From NCBI GenBank assembly GCA_002316275.1, contig DCDE01000021.1:24756-88755 (forward strand): DNA of 64,000 nucleotides, read 5' to 3'. Numbering within the stretch: the first letter of the stretch is position 1; every line of letters begins with the position of its first letter. Source of the stretch: Caldifarciminota bacterium UBA1063 (GTDB lineage Bacteria > Hydrothermota > Hydrothermia > UBA1063). Both the position numbers and the translations under genes were made by a program. Positions 33,060 to 42,421 of this stretch are shown piece after piece. Below the pieces are notes generated by a model. It saw only the letters and a program-made list of their open reading frames with translations. It had not been told where the DNA came from and did no database searches.

Positions 33060-34720
33060 TGGCAACATTCCTTTTGCTTACAGCTATCCTCACAGCCAAC
33101 CTAACAGTAGGAGCTGTAAAAGTAGAGGGCGTAAAAGCGTTATCAAAACGTGAAATTAAAAATCTCCTGAATATTAATGAGGGTGATAAGTACTTTTCTC
33201 CATTATACAACAGTAACAAGTTAAAACTATTGGACGAATTGGCACAAAGGGGGTATTTTGACGCGCAAATTGTCGAGGAAAAGATCGAAGAACGGGAAAA
33301 TAAGGTATTTCTCTATCTAAAGATTTCAGAAGGTCAAAGGTATAGAATCAACTCTATTCAGATCTCCTGGATAAATTCAGATACGACTTTCTACCAGCAC
33401 GTCGCAAATTTTCTCAACCTACCATTGCCTAGGTATTACTCCTACTCAGAATTAGCAGAATGTGAATCAAAGGCTAGCGAGTTTCTGAGAAACCTCGGCT
33501 ACCTTAATGCAGAAATCCAGCGAACTATTGTTAGCAACCAGGATGATAAAACGTGTGAAGTCAAATATACCGTTAGAAAGGGAACGAGATATAAGATCTC
33601 CAGAATACTTATTGACGGAAACAGCACCGTCAGGAGAACGATTATTGAAAGAGAGCTCAAAGTGAAGCCTGGTCAATATGTTTCACCCGCTGCAGTGCTT
33701 GAAAGTATAAGAAGAATATACATAACAGGTTTGTTTTCAACGGTCTATCACACCTATGAATTTCATAACGACTCCTTAGTTTCCATCACATTCCATGTAA
33801 AAGAGAGGAGGTCAAGGTATATAAAGTTTCAGGGAGGGCTGTACCCTTTTTCCCTAATCAATCTAAATGCAGAAGGAGGCAATAGAAATTTATTAGATAA
33901 CAATCAAAGCATTACGTTACGAATTGAAAGTAGCATTAAGCCTTTTAATTCATTAGAACGGATTTATGGTGAAGCCCTTTATACCGAACCATATTTCTTG
34001 AGCACACCACTGAAGATAAACGTAAGACTGTTCGCCGGTTCATCCAAGATCGATTCCACATCACACATTGGTGCAGAATCATTTCTTTCATATTATTGGA
34101 CTGAGAGTGAAAGAAGCATTATTGGGCTCGAGTGGAGAAAACTGCTAGGGCAAAGGCTTACCGATGGAATTATAAATAAAGCAATTTTTAACACCGTAAT
34201 CGATAAAAGAAACAACCTCTTGTTTCCCACCAAAGGCTACTATCTGTGGTTCGATCTATCAAAGGCTGGAGGGATTTTAGGGGGAAACTACAACTTTTTT
34301 GAATACCAGATAATAGGTTCCCTGTATAAACAGGTATGGAAACCCGGAGGTATAATTGCTTTTAGAGTATCGAGAGGACATATAGTCCCATTTAAAGACT
34401 CTAAAATTCCAACTATAGAAAAATTCAAAATTGGAGGCGATGGAACCCTGCGAGGTTATGACTATTCAAGATTCTATTCATCGGATTACGTCCTCTTAAA
34501 CGCAGAACTGAGAGCAATGCTTTCTTCGAAAATTGGAATCAATCTTCTCGTAGATGTGTTCCCTGAAGCCGGCAGCAAAGTGTGGTACAGCGCTGGAATA
34601 GGCTTTCGATACTTCCTCCCCATTGGAAGCCTCCGAGTTGACTGGATGTTAAACCCGTATAAAATTGGGGACAAGGGGTACTACGGTAACCTTTACATAA
34701 ACCTCGGTGAAATGTTCTAA
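33059..34720 (+). CDS. Omp85-family outer-membrane assembly protein (BamA/TamA-like)
   Basis: A 553-residue exported protein with a short signal (residues 1-18), about three POTRA domains (18-255) and a C-terminal 16-strand-type barrel (about 265-553). The first POTRA starts VKVEGVKALSKREIKNLL. The conserved loop-6 motif appears as GGDGTLRGYD near residue 465, with Arg-Gly-Tyr intact. With three POTRAs rather than five it is nearer TamA or short BamA forms. It inserts or exports barrel proteins. ATG overlaps the preceding stop (TAATG). Confidence 0.88.
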   Translation: MATFLLLTAILTANLTVGAVKVEGVKALSKREIKNLLNINEGDKYFSPLYNSNKLKLLDELAQRGYFDAQIVEEKIEERENKVFLYLKISEGQRYRINSIQISWINSDTTFYQHVANFLNLPLPRYYSYSELAECESKASEFLRNLGYLNAEIQRTIVSNQDDKTCEVKYTVRKGTRYKISRILIDGNSTVRRTIIERELKVKPGQYVSPAAVLESIRRIYITGLFSTVYHTYEFHNDSLVSITFHVKERRSRYIKFQGGLYPFSLINLNAEGGNRNLLDNNQSITLRIESSIKPFNSLERIYGEALYTEPYFLSTPLKINVRLFAGSSKIDSTSHIGAESFLSYYWTESERSIIGLEWRKLLGQRLTDGIINKAIFNTVIDKRNNLLFPTKGYYLWFDLSKAGGILGGNYNFFEYQIIGSLYKQVWKPGGIIAFRVSRGHIVPFKDSKIPTIEKFKIGGDGTLRGYDYSRFYSSDYVLLNAELRAMLSSKIGINLLVDVFPEAGSKVWYSAGIGFRYFLPIGSLRVDWMLNPYKIGDKGYYGNLYINLGEMF

Positions 34721-35822
34721 GGAAAAACACGGTCTTTATTTGCATATACCCTTTTGTCGGTCAAAATGTAAGTATTGCCATTTCTATTCTGAGAACATAT
34801 CAAATTCAGGGGAAGATTTCTATATATACCTTGAGGGGCTTCAGAAGGAAGTTGAGTACTTTAGGCAATACAATTTTAAATTTGAAACCCTATATGTAGG
34901 AGGCGGAACTCCCAATGCACTGGAGCCTAACCAACTTGCGCTTATCCTCTCAATTGTTCATGAAAAACTAGAATTAAGTGATGTAATCGAGAAATCAATA
35001 GAACTTAACCCAGAATTTGTTGATGTGAATCTTCTGAACCTACTTATTAAATTTGGTTTTAACAGGATCAGCCTCGGGGTTCAAAGCTTTGTAGATACTG
35101 AACTTGAGTTCCTCGGAAGGAATCACAACTCAAAAAAGGTCTATGAGGCTTATAATCTCATAAAAAAATATAATTTTAAGAACGTGAACATCGATCTCAT
35201 ATTCGCTTTTTCGGGGCAAACCACTGAAAGCTTTGAATATTCCCTTTGGAAAGCCTGTGAGCTTGATCCTACTCACATATCAACATATACAATGACCTTC
35301 GAAAAGCCTGCCAAGGAAAACCTCGAGAACAAGAACGAAACAATAACTATAAATATGATAAGAGTAAGAGACAAAATCCTCGCAAAATATGGCTTTTTGC
35401 GCTACGAGATCTCAAATTTCGCAAAAAAAGGCTACGAGTGTATGCACAACATGAAATATTGGCTTAGGCAATATTACGTGGGCCTTGGGCCCTCGGCATC
35501 GGGATTCTCTATCGATGGTGATAAAGAGTTCAGATATACAAACCCTACATCTATACAATTGTACGCAAAGGGGATCAGAGATATTGAAATACTAAGCGAA
35601 GAACAAAAGCTTATGGAGGAAATTTTCCTAAACATTAGAACTCGGTATGGTTGGAAAACTGAGCGAAATTTTATAACTATTGCACTAAGCAAATTTCAAG
35701 GTCTACTAAGAGCGAAAAACAATGCACTCATTTTGACTGATGATGGACTTTTGGTCGCAGACCAATTGGCCCTTAAAATATTAGAACTCTATGAAGATTA
35801 CAAGAAGGGAATTGAAATATAA
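34707..35822 (+). CDS. hemW: HemW-like radical SAM protein (coproporphyrinogen oxidase family)
   Basis: A 371-residue radical SAM enzyme. Cys17, Cys21 and Cys24 in PFCRSKCKYCHF form the 4Fe-4S site, and GGGTPNAL (near 72) is the SAM glycine motif. RISLGVQSF and the HemW-type end are present. HemW proteins handle heme delivery rather than porphyrin oxidation; no other heme gene is in the window. The start is GTG 34707, inside the end of the Omp85 gene by 14 nt, without a clear Shine-Dalgarno. Confidence 0.85.
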   Translation: MKCSKEKHGLYLHIPFCRSKCKYCHFYSENISNSGEDFYIYLEGLQKEVEYFRQYNFKFETLYVGGGTPNALEPNQLALILSIVHEKLELSDVIEKSIELNPEFVDVNLLNLLIKFGFNRISLGVQSFVDTELEFLGRNHNSKKVYEAYNLIKKYNFKNVNIDLIFAFSGQTTESFEYSLWKACELDPTHISTYTMTFEKPAKENLENKNETITINMIRVRDKILAKYGFLRYEISNFAKKGYECMHNMKYWLRQYYVGLGPSASGFSIDGDKEFRYTNPTSIQLYAKGIRDIEILSEEQKLMEEIFLNIRTRYGWKTERNFITIALSKFQGLLRAKNNALILTDDGLLVADQLALKILELYEDYKKGIEI

Positions 35823-36315
35823 AGGACTTATCTTTGATGTGTGGCAAGAAGAATACGAAACAGAACATCACATCTTTAAGCGAGAAATTGTTGATTTTCC
35901 TGAAACCTGCGCAGTCCTACCTATCTTCAATGACAATTCCGCAATTCTAATCTCCCAGTATCGGTTCCCTTTAAAAAGGGAGATACTTGAAATTCCAGCT
36001 GGTAAAGTTGGCCAAGGAGAACTTCCCGAGAAAGCTGCAGCGAGAGAAATGATGGAAGAAATTAAAATGCGACCCGAAAAACTTGCCAAGATCGGCACCT
36101 TTTATCTTACCCCTGGGTATTCAACAGAAAAAATCCACATTTTTATAGGCTATGACCTCAAAAATGCCGAGTTGCCGGCAGATGTTGGAGAAGAGATACA
36201 GGTATGCAGAATACCACTTCAAAGTCTGAAAGAGATGATGGAAATGGGGGACATTGAAGATGCCAAAACTATGCTGGCTCTTATGTATTTTTTCACTATC
36301 TTTAACCAAAAGTGA
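35791..36315 (+). CDS. Nudix hydrolase, ADP-ribose pyrophosphatase-like
   Basis: A 174-residue hydrolase of nucleoside-diphosphate-linked substrates, probably ADP-ribose. The Nudix box runs from GKVGQGE through REMMEE (about 71-90), with both REUxEE glutamates intact; the final Gly is Lys. The preamble SQYRFPLKREILEIPAG is typical of the ADP-ribose subfamily. It overlaps hemW by 32 nt and the next gene by 62 nt. It may clean up NAD-derived metabolites. Confidence 0.9.
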   Translation: MKITRRELKYKGLIFDVWQEEYETEHHIFKREIVDFPETCAVLPIFNDNSAILISQYRFPLKREILEIPAGKVGQGELPEKAAAREMMEEIKMRPEKLAKIGTFYLTPGYSTEKIHIFIGYDLKNAELPADVGEEIQVCRIPLQSLKEMMEMGDIEDAKTMLALMYFFTIFNQK

Positions 36316-37417
36316 TTCCAGAAAACTCAACCCAAATACCGCAACCTTTGAAGAGCTCATCGCAATTCCGGTTTTGGATGAAGGTGATGCCCTTTTAATT
36401 ATTACATTAAGAGATATTGAACCCTATAAATCCATAGAAGATTTCGCTGAGCGAACAGAAATAGATAGTACTAAGATCGACTACCTGAAAGAGATCTTCG
36501 TCTTCGAGTACAAGGGTATACATCGAGGGTTCTACACTTTGAGTTTCCGGAAATCTACCAAAAGAACAATATCAACTTTAGCCGCTGAGCCTTTTACGTT
36601 TTCGTTATCTAAATACCTTGGTGCTACTAACTTCTATTTGAAATATAAAGAACTCACAATTGGGCAATTTAATCTTACAATCCCTAATAACAATGTATGG
36701 GCTTACCCGACACTCTATGGCTCAGATTATTTCCTCTATATAACAAAACCAATTCCCATTGCAGTTGGTAAGGATAACTTCTTTACCGGTTTAGGACTCC
36801 AATTACGCTTCTTCGATATCTTCTTAACCTCGGAATTCAAAAAAAATGACCGAAACTCTCTACAGGGAGGTCTAAATGTAAAGCATACCCCTTTTTCCGC
36901 TGATATCTCATGGTCCTTCACTGACAAAATGGGAAGAGGGAATCTTATTTATTCTGCTGGTAAGACCTTTTACCATTTAAACTGGCACCTTAAGGAAAAC
37001 CAGCTCACAGCATCTTATAATTTCAGCAGGAAAGTTTCAGCAAAAACGGGAATATCAATCAGGTTCAGTAACTTGAAAAACAAATATGTATACTTTCAAC
37101 TCAACAAAAAACTCAACAAAGAAACAGGACTATGTATTAAGTCACGATTTGCGGGACCTATTACAGAAGTATATGAAATTAGACTCGAAAACAAAAATCT
37201 AAGTGTAGGCTATAATTTGCTGAGCAAGGAGACAATATCCATAAGAGTAGCGCCGGGAGAGAGCTACCTAAAATTCTCACTCTATCCGGGAAAGAAACGA
37301 TATGACGTCACCACAACCCTATTCTTTAACGTACGCAATAAAGAGATTAAAATACAGGCTGGCAAGTCTTATTCAGGAGAAATTAAGTTTTTTATAAGGC
37401 TAGGGGCAATTGATTAA
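36254..37417 (+). CDS. Exported helix-hairpin-helix protein with beta-rich C-terminal part
   Basis: A 387-residue protein whose N-terminus (about 1-20) is a signal peptide. Residues 24-85 form one or two ComEA-type HhH units (LNPNTATFEELIAIPVLDEGDA). The remaining 300 residues are rich in alternating hydrophobic and charged strands, like an outer-membrane barrel. ComEA-type HhH domains bind DNA at the cell surface during uptake, so DNA contact is possible but unproven. ATG 36254 lies 62 nt inside the Nudix gene, the longest same-strand overlap after surE/pcm. The recO start follows inside its end. Confidence 0.7.
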   Translation: MKMPKLCWLLCIFSLSLTKSDSRKLNPNTATFEELIAIPVLDEGDALLIITLRDIEPYKSIEDFAERTEIDSTKIDYLKEIFVFEYKGIHRGFYTLSFRKSTKRTISTLAAEPFTFSLSKYLGATNFYLKYKELTIGQFNLTIPNNNVWAYPTLYGSDYFLYITKPIPIAVGKDNFFTGLGLQLRFFDIFLTSEFKKNDRNSLQGGLNVKHTPFSADISWSFTDKMGRGNLIYSAGKTFYHLNWHLKENQLTASYNFSRKVSAKTGISIRFSNLKNKYVYFQLNKKLNKETGLCIKSRFAGPITEVYEIRLENKNLSVGYNLLSKETISIRVAPGESYLKFSLYPGKKRYDVTTTLFFNVRNKEIKIQAGKSYSGEIKFFIRLGAID

Positions 37418-38093
37418 AGTTGACTGTGCATTAGTGCTAAGAGTAGAAGAATTTATGGAAAGCTCTTTAATTATTACGGCACTTTCACAGCGTGGGGGGC
37501 TCATAAAACTTGTAGCAAAAGGTGCGCAAAGACTGAAATCTCCTTTAAGAATGTCCTTTCAACTATTTTCTCTCAGTGAGTTTATTTTCTATTACAAAAC
37601 TGATAGGGAACTCAACATCTTAAAAGAGGGAAAAATCCTTGAAGTCTTTGATCATCTTCCAGAAAATTACAATAAATTCAGTCTCGTTTCTACAATCTCT
37701 TCCTACATCATTAAAAGCGTTCCGCAGGAGGCAGGTGAAGACATCTATACTGATACCGTAAACTTCTTTAGATTTGTAAATAAAGCAAATACTCTAAATC
37801 AGGACCTTTACAACTTCTTTGTTATCAGAAACCTTATGAGGCAGGGAGAGATACCATATTTTAATGCCTGTGGGAGATGTGGAAATGAGCCTATCGAGTT
37901 TTTTTTACCTTCCAAGAAAATCGCAGTATGTAAAAATTGCATCAAGGAGGGTGAAGATACTGGAATCGCTATAGACAGAGGTACGACCTCAGAAATAAAG
38001 TTTGTACTCGAGAAAAACTGGCAGGAAATTAACGCTCTTTCAATCAGAGATAAAACAAGGGAGGTTTTTGGAGTACTCCTAAGAGAACAATGA
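37410..38093 (+). CDS. recO: DNA repair protein RecO
   Basis: A 227-residue recombination mediator that loads RecA with RecR and anneals single strands. The N-terminal OB domain opens DCALVLRVEEFMESSLIITA, followed by RLKSPLRMSFQLFS. A four-Cys zinc site (ACGRCGNEP, then CKNC) lies at about 150-177. The start is TTG 37410 with AGGGG just upstream, overlapping the preceding gene by 8 nt. Cytosolic, in the middle of the operon. Confidence 0.9.
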   Translation: MIKVDCALVLRVEEFMESSLIITALSQRGGLIKLVAKGAQRLKSPLRMSFQLFSLSEFIFYYKTDRELNILKEGKILEVFDHLPENYNKFSLVSTISSYIIKSVPQEAGEDIYTDTVNFFRFVNKANTLNQDLYNFFVIRNLMRQGEIPYFNACGRCGNEPIEFFLPSKKIAVCKNCIKEGEDTGIAIDRGTTSEIKFVLEKNWQEINALSIRDKTREVFGVLLREQ

Positions 38094-39010
38094 AGAAACT
38101 ATCGAATGTGTTAAAAGTCGTTATCTCGTTAGCATTGCTTTATTTGATCTTTACAAAGGTAAGTAAGGAGAATCTTCTTACATCAATTAAAAGCACCAAT
38201 TACATTTACCTCGTCCCCGGTGTTATTCTATATTTCATTGCAATTCTCGCATCTACATGGAGATGGCAAGTATTTTTAAAAATAAAGCTCATCGACCATA
38301 GCTTATTAAAATGTCTTAAATATTATCTCATTGGTATTTTTTCGGGAAACTTCCTCCCATCGGGCGGGCTCGATGTAGTTAGGGCTTATTATGCAGGGAG
38401 AGGCAATTCAGTCTCAAGTGCATTAGCTGCAACTTTCATCGACAGACTCTCTGGATTCTATGCAATCCTCTTCTATCTCATCATAGCTGGAATCTTTCTC
38501 ACAATAAAGATACAATCTCTTTTCCTCATTACTATAATCGGGATTGTGGCACTGCTATTTTTAAATGTAATCCTGTTTACTAAGAGTTTTAATAAGCTCC
38601 TTAACAAAATCAAAAAAACAAAATTGACCTCTCCAGTGATCTCTTTTATTAACTCTATTTACCAATTCCGTGAGGAATGGCCTCTAATTCTAAAAACCCT
38701 TCCATTATCTATTGCCATACAACTTTTCTTTTCACTGGTCCCTATAGTAATTAGCCCAGGGCTCGGGACACCTATCCCCTTCTTTGAGAGCATCCTCCTT
38801 TTACCAATTATCAATTTTGTAATGATGATCCCTGTCACCATCTCAGGGCTTGGACTTCGAGAAGGCGCCTTCGTCCTCTTATACGGTGATCTAATAGGCA
38901 AAGAAAAAGCTTTAATACTTTCGCTAATGTATTATTTCACTTCTCTTGCATTGAGCATCGTAGGTTACATACTATTTCTCATTGACAAACCTGAAAAAAA
39001 TCTCAAATAG
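38090..39010 (+). CDS. LPG-synthase-type multi-spanning membrane protein (UPF0104)
   Basis: A 306-residue inner-membrane protein with about eight hydrophobic segments. Family marks are FLPSGGLDVVRAYYAG (near 85-100), IDRLSGFYAI (near 118) and VTISGLGLREGAFVLLYG (near 255). The family is the membrane part of lysylphosphatidylglycerol synthase and stand-alone relatives, thought to flip or move lipids. The catalytic aminoacyl-transferase half is missing. ATG overlaps the recO stop by 4 nt. Its end overlaps the convergent M20 peptidase gene by 39 nt. Confidence 0.85.
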   Translation: MKKLSNVLKVVISLALLYLIFTKVSKENLLTSIKSTNYIYLVPGVILYFIAILASTWRWQVFLKIKLIDHSLLKCLKYYLIGIFSGNFLPSGGLDVVRAYYAGRGNSVSSALAATFIDRLSGFYAILFYLIIAGIFLTIKIQSLFLITIIGIVALLFLNVILFTKSFNKLLNKIKKTKLTSPVISFINSIYQFREEWPLILKTLPLSIAIQLFFSLVPIVISPGLGTPIPFFESILLLPIINFVMMIPVTISGLGLREGAFVLLYGDLIGKEKALILSLMYYFTSLALSIVGYILFLIDKPEKNLK

Positions 39011-40066
39011 GGTCTTTAGGGAATCCAGGTCCACCCACTCATCGTTCCCGTGAATGTTACCTCCACGGGGTGCCGTAATTAGAACAGCCATTCCCCTTTC
39101 AGTAAAGAACCTCCCATCTGTTGCACCATGCTCTTTTATAAACGATATGGGCCGTTTGAGTACAGACTCCGCTACCTTCTTGTACCTTACGATGTATGGA
39201 TTTTCCCTCGGTGTAAAAACTGGTTCCCCTGTTGATATAGTCTCAAATTCTGTCCCTGGATATTTTGAAAGGACATCTCTCACCATACTCTCTATCTTAC
39301 TTACAGTAAAAGGGTGAACAAAACGTACATCAAGGTACATTTCAGCATAATCAGGTACCCTATTTACAGAATCGCCTCCGACCATTTTACCTAAATTAAT
39401 GGTATTGTGCCAGTGTTCGGGATCTCCACATGGTTCCGGATGAAAGTGGGATTTTAACTCAGTGTATATAGAAACAAGCTTGTCCAATGCATTTTCTCCC
39501 TCAAAAATGCGCGATCCATGAGTGGCTTTCCCCTTAGCAACTATTTTAACATGATAAACTCCCTTACCTTCTACCACGAGTTGGAAGTCTTCTCCTCCAT
39601 CAGGAATTATTACAAACTCACCTCCAATCCCCTCATGTTCTACAAGATATTTTACACCGTCTTCACTTCCAACCTCCTCATCAGTAGTAAATAGAAACCC
39701 GACATTGGGCCTTGAAGTTTCCTTTGACATCTCTCTTAAAAGTTCCATCATAACTGCACACGAGCCTTTCATATCCATCGATCCACGACCATAGAGTATC
39801 GAGCCTTCCCTCCTGGGGATAAAGTCTTCATCCTTTGCATCAACAACATCAAGATGCCCAACAAAAAGGATCTCTGGATGATAAGTATTATTGAAAGCAT
39901 AGTAAATCGAAGGCTTTCCATTAACTGTATATCGTCTTATATGAACACCTTGGATATCCTTTAAGTAATCCTCAACAAAATCTATAACAGCGTTCAGCTC
40001 GGGTAAGCTATTACTCCTCGTTTTAAACTTTAGTAAGTTCTCTAAAAGTATATTTATGCTTTCCAT
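38972..40066 (-). CDS. M20-family metallopeptidase/deacylase
   Basis: A 364-residue zinc enzyme of the ArgE/DapE/CPG2 group. GHLDVVDA (near 75), YGRGSMDMKGS (near 93) and DEEVGSEDG (near 130) carry the metal ligands and catalytic Glu, and a final His lies in NIHGNDEWV. The dimerisation domain occupies about 160-280. ATG 40066 has GGGAGGT at good distance; an upstream extension lies above the promoter. Substrate may be an N-acyl amino acid or a peptide. It is monocistronic. Confidence 0.9.
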   Translation of the reverse strand: MESINILLENLLKFKTRSNSLPELNAVIDFVEDYLKDIQGVHIRRYTVNGKPSIYYAFNNTYHPEILFVGHLDVVDAKDEDFIPRREGSILYGRGSMDMKGSCAVMMELLREMSKETSRPNVGFLFTTDEEVGSEDGVKYLVEHEGIGGEFVIIPDGGEDFQLVVEGKGVYHVKIVAKGKATHGSRIFEGENALDKLVSIYTELKSHFHPEPCGDPEHWHNTINLGKMVGGDSVNRVPDYAEMYLDVRFVHPFTVSKIESMVRDVLSKYPGTEFETISTGEPVFTPRENPYIVRYKKVAESVLKRPISFIKEHGATDGRFFTERGMAVLITAPRGGNIHGNDEWVDLDSLKTLFEIFFRFVNEK

Positions 40067-40090
40067 TACATGACCTCCCAAATTTATAAA

Positions 40091-40119
40091 ATTATACCCA
40101 ATTGTACTCGAAGTAAAAA
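40091..40119 (-). promoter_or_regulatory. Candidate promoter of the M20 peptidase gene
   Basis: Minus-strand TTTTTA (40114-40119), 17 nt and TATAAT (40091-40096). The -10 box is perfect and the -35 box poor. A short leader with GGGAGGT follows. Confidence 0.45.
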
Positions 40120-40210
40120 GTAGATACAAATTTCTCAAAGAAATGGGAAACGGGCACTTTTAAATTCGAACAATGCACTTTAAATTCCACATATTCTTTA
40201 GGAGGTCGCA

Positions 40211-42421
40211 GTGAAAAATATTTTTAAGGTAATTATATTGGTTTTGTTTGTATCTATACCTCTCGATGCAGCAGAAAAGATCGTTAGGCTGCCCATAAAG
40301 ACGTATGGTGAACTAGAATATCTATTAACATCAACATTTCAAAAAGATCAAATACCAGAAATTGCAGCAGGTAGACCCGGAGAATGGTATGACCTAATCG
40401 TTGATGATTACCAACTAAACCTAATTAAATCCACGGGAATCGATTACCAGATTATCATAGAAGATCTGAACCGTGAAAAAGAGAAAGTAAAGGATTCATA
40501 CCATTCCTATACTAATATCGTTGAAATATTAAGGACGCTCTCAAATAACTATGCAAACATAGCAAAGATTGAGAGCATTGGCCCCACATATGAACGAAGA
40601 TGGATCTATGGTCTCAAGATCTCTGACAACGTTCTTGAAGACGAAGAAGAGCCCGAACAGCTTTTTTCCGGCGTTCATCACGCCAGAGAGTGGGCAACCG
40701 CTGAAGTATGCCTATTCATTGCGGACTCGCTCCTCCGGTCTTACGGTACAGATCCAACGGTAACAAGTATTGTAAATAACAGAGAAATATGGATATTCCC
40801 TGTAATAAATGTTGATGGATATGTATATGATTATTCAAATGGCGGAGACTGGTGGAGAAAAAACAGAGAGCCTTACGCCTCTGCAATAGGAACGGATCTA
40901 AACCGAAACTACAACGGAATATGTGACACTGCAGCAATAGACGGCTGGGGATACATTAACAGCAATTCGGTATCCCACTACCCGAGTGGCGAAACTTTCT
41001 GCGGAAAGCATCAAAGCTCAGCATATGAAATTAACAAATACGCTGAATTTATAAAATCAAGACATTTCTTAAGTATCCTTGATTACCACTCTTACGCAGA
41101 AGTCGTGCTCGTACCCTGGAGCCATAAATATACTGCCACTCCTCATGATGACTGGTACAACGCCATAGGACAACAGATGGCTCAGATAATCTCAAGATTA
41201 GGTGGTGGATATTACACGTACCAGCGATCAATTGACCTTTATCCATCTTCTGGATCATCATCCGATTGGCAGTACGGTTGGAATATTTACGTTAATGGGA
41301 CACCATGTTTTGCATTAACAATAGAAATGGGAACTGCGTTCTACCAAGACGCCTCGGACTTGCCATTCCTGAAAAGGGAAAACTTTGATGCAGCGTTTTA
41401 CCTGCTTCAAAAGGGTGATTCCATTTTAAACTATATGAAAGGGTTTGTCCCAGCCCCTATAATCATAAGTCCCGAGGGTGACACAATAAGTGATACACTA
41501 AAGATAGAATGGCAAGTTCCAAATAGCTCCTTTAACCAACCATCATCTTTTGAAATACAGATGCTGAAAGGACCTTCATTAAATCAAGAAGGGTTTGAGT
41601 CAACTTCGGATCTCTGGGTTAGAGAAAGCTTTTCAACCTCGACTCAGATGTACCATGGTGGAACTAAAAGCCTTTACTCTGGTAGCGCTAATTACATCGC
41701 TGCCCAGGCACGCACAAAGTATCCTTACTTGGTACAGAATGAAGATTCATTTAGCTTGTGGATATATTACAACACTGAACAAAACTACGATGTAGGCATC
41801 ATAGAGATTTCAGAAAATTTAAGAGAATGGATGCCTTTAGATAATGAGCGATTCACTGGGGCGAGTCAAGGGTGGGTTAGAAAAGCATATGACTTAACAC
41901 CATACACAGGGAAATCCGTATATTTCAGGATAAGGTACATGACCGATGGCGCAGTTTTAAATAGTGGGATTTATATCGATGACGTATTCCCTGTTGTGAG
42001 TTTTGACTCAATATGGACCATTAGCCCCATCTCAGATACTCTTTACATACTTACAGATCTCGAAGAGGGTGAATATTACTTCAGAGTGAGAGGCTCTTCC
42101 GCAGCTTTTGGCTTTGGGAATTACAGTAACCTCAAAAAAATATATTTTACTAATACTCAATCGGGGCAAGATGAAAGCACATTGGTACCCTTCTTAGTCT
42201 CAAACCCTCAAATAATAAAGGGTAATTTAGTTTTGTTAGTTAAGGCAAAAGATCCGGTTATTAGTGTTTACGATCCACAGGGCCGCTTAGTATATACACA
42301 CCTCAAACAAGGAATAGTTGACAGCCCTGTTGAAATACCTCTAAGCAAAAAGGGAATATATTTCTACTCGGTAGAGGCAGCATCTGGCAAGATTAGAGGT
42401 AAGATTGTCAAAATAAACTAA
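40211..42421 (+). CDS. Secreted M14 zinc carboxypeptidase with C-terminal sorting tail
   Basis: A 736-residue exported carboxypeptidase. A signal peptide (1-20) is followed by a pro-region and the M14 domain (about 95-405). Zinc ligands are His157 and Glu160 in HAREW, and the His of LDYHSY. The substrate Arg is in TDLNRNY and the catalytic Glu in TIEMG. A jelly-roll/MAM-like region (about 430-600) and a Por/T9SS type A tail (VYDPQGRLVYT, then KKGIYFYSV) follow. The start is GTG, 5 nt after GGAGG. It stands alone. The end overlaps the convergent envC-like gene by 4 nt. Confidence 0.93.
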   Translation: MKNIFKVIILVLFVSIPLDAAEKIVRLPIKTYGELEYLLTSTFQKDQIPEIAAGRPGEWYDLIVDDYQLNLIKSTGIDYQIIIEDLNREKEKVKDSYHSYTNIVEILRTLSNNYANIAKIESIGPTYERRWIYGLKISDNVLEDEEEPEQLFSGVHHAREWATAEVCLFIADSLLRSYGTDPTVTSIVNNREIWIFPVINVDGYVYDYSNGGDWWRKNREPYASAIGTDLNRNYNGICDTAAIDGWGYINSNSVSHYPSGETFCGKHQSSAYEINKYAEFIKSRHFLSILDYHSYAEVVLVPWSHKYTATPHDDWYNAIGQQMAQIISRLGGGYYTYQRSIDLYPSSGSSSDWQYGWNIYVNGTPCFALTIEMGTAFYQDASDLPFLKRENFDAAFYLLQKGDSILNYMKGFVPAPIIISPEGDTISDTLKIEWQVPNSSFNQPSSFEIQMLKGPSLNQEGFESTSDLWVRESFSTSTQMYHGGTKSLYSGSANYIAAQARTKYPYLVQNEDSFSLWIYYNTEQNYDVGIIEISENLREWMPLDNERFTGASQGWVRKAYDLTPYTGKSVYFRIRYMTDGAVLNSGIYIDDVFPVVSFDSIWTISPISDTLYILTDLEEGEYYFRVRGSSAAFGFGNYSNLKKIYFTNTQSGQDESTLVPFLVSNPQIIKGNLVLLVKAKDPVISVYDPQGRLVYTHLKQGIVDSPVEIPLSKKGIYFYSVEAASGKIRGKIVKIN

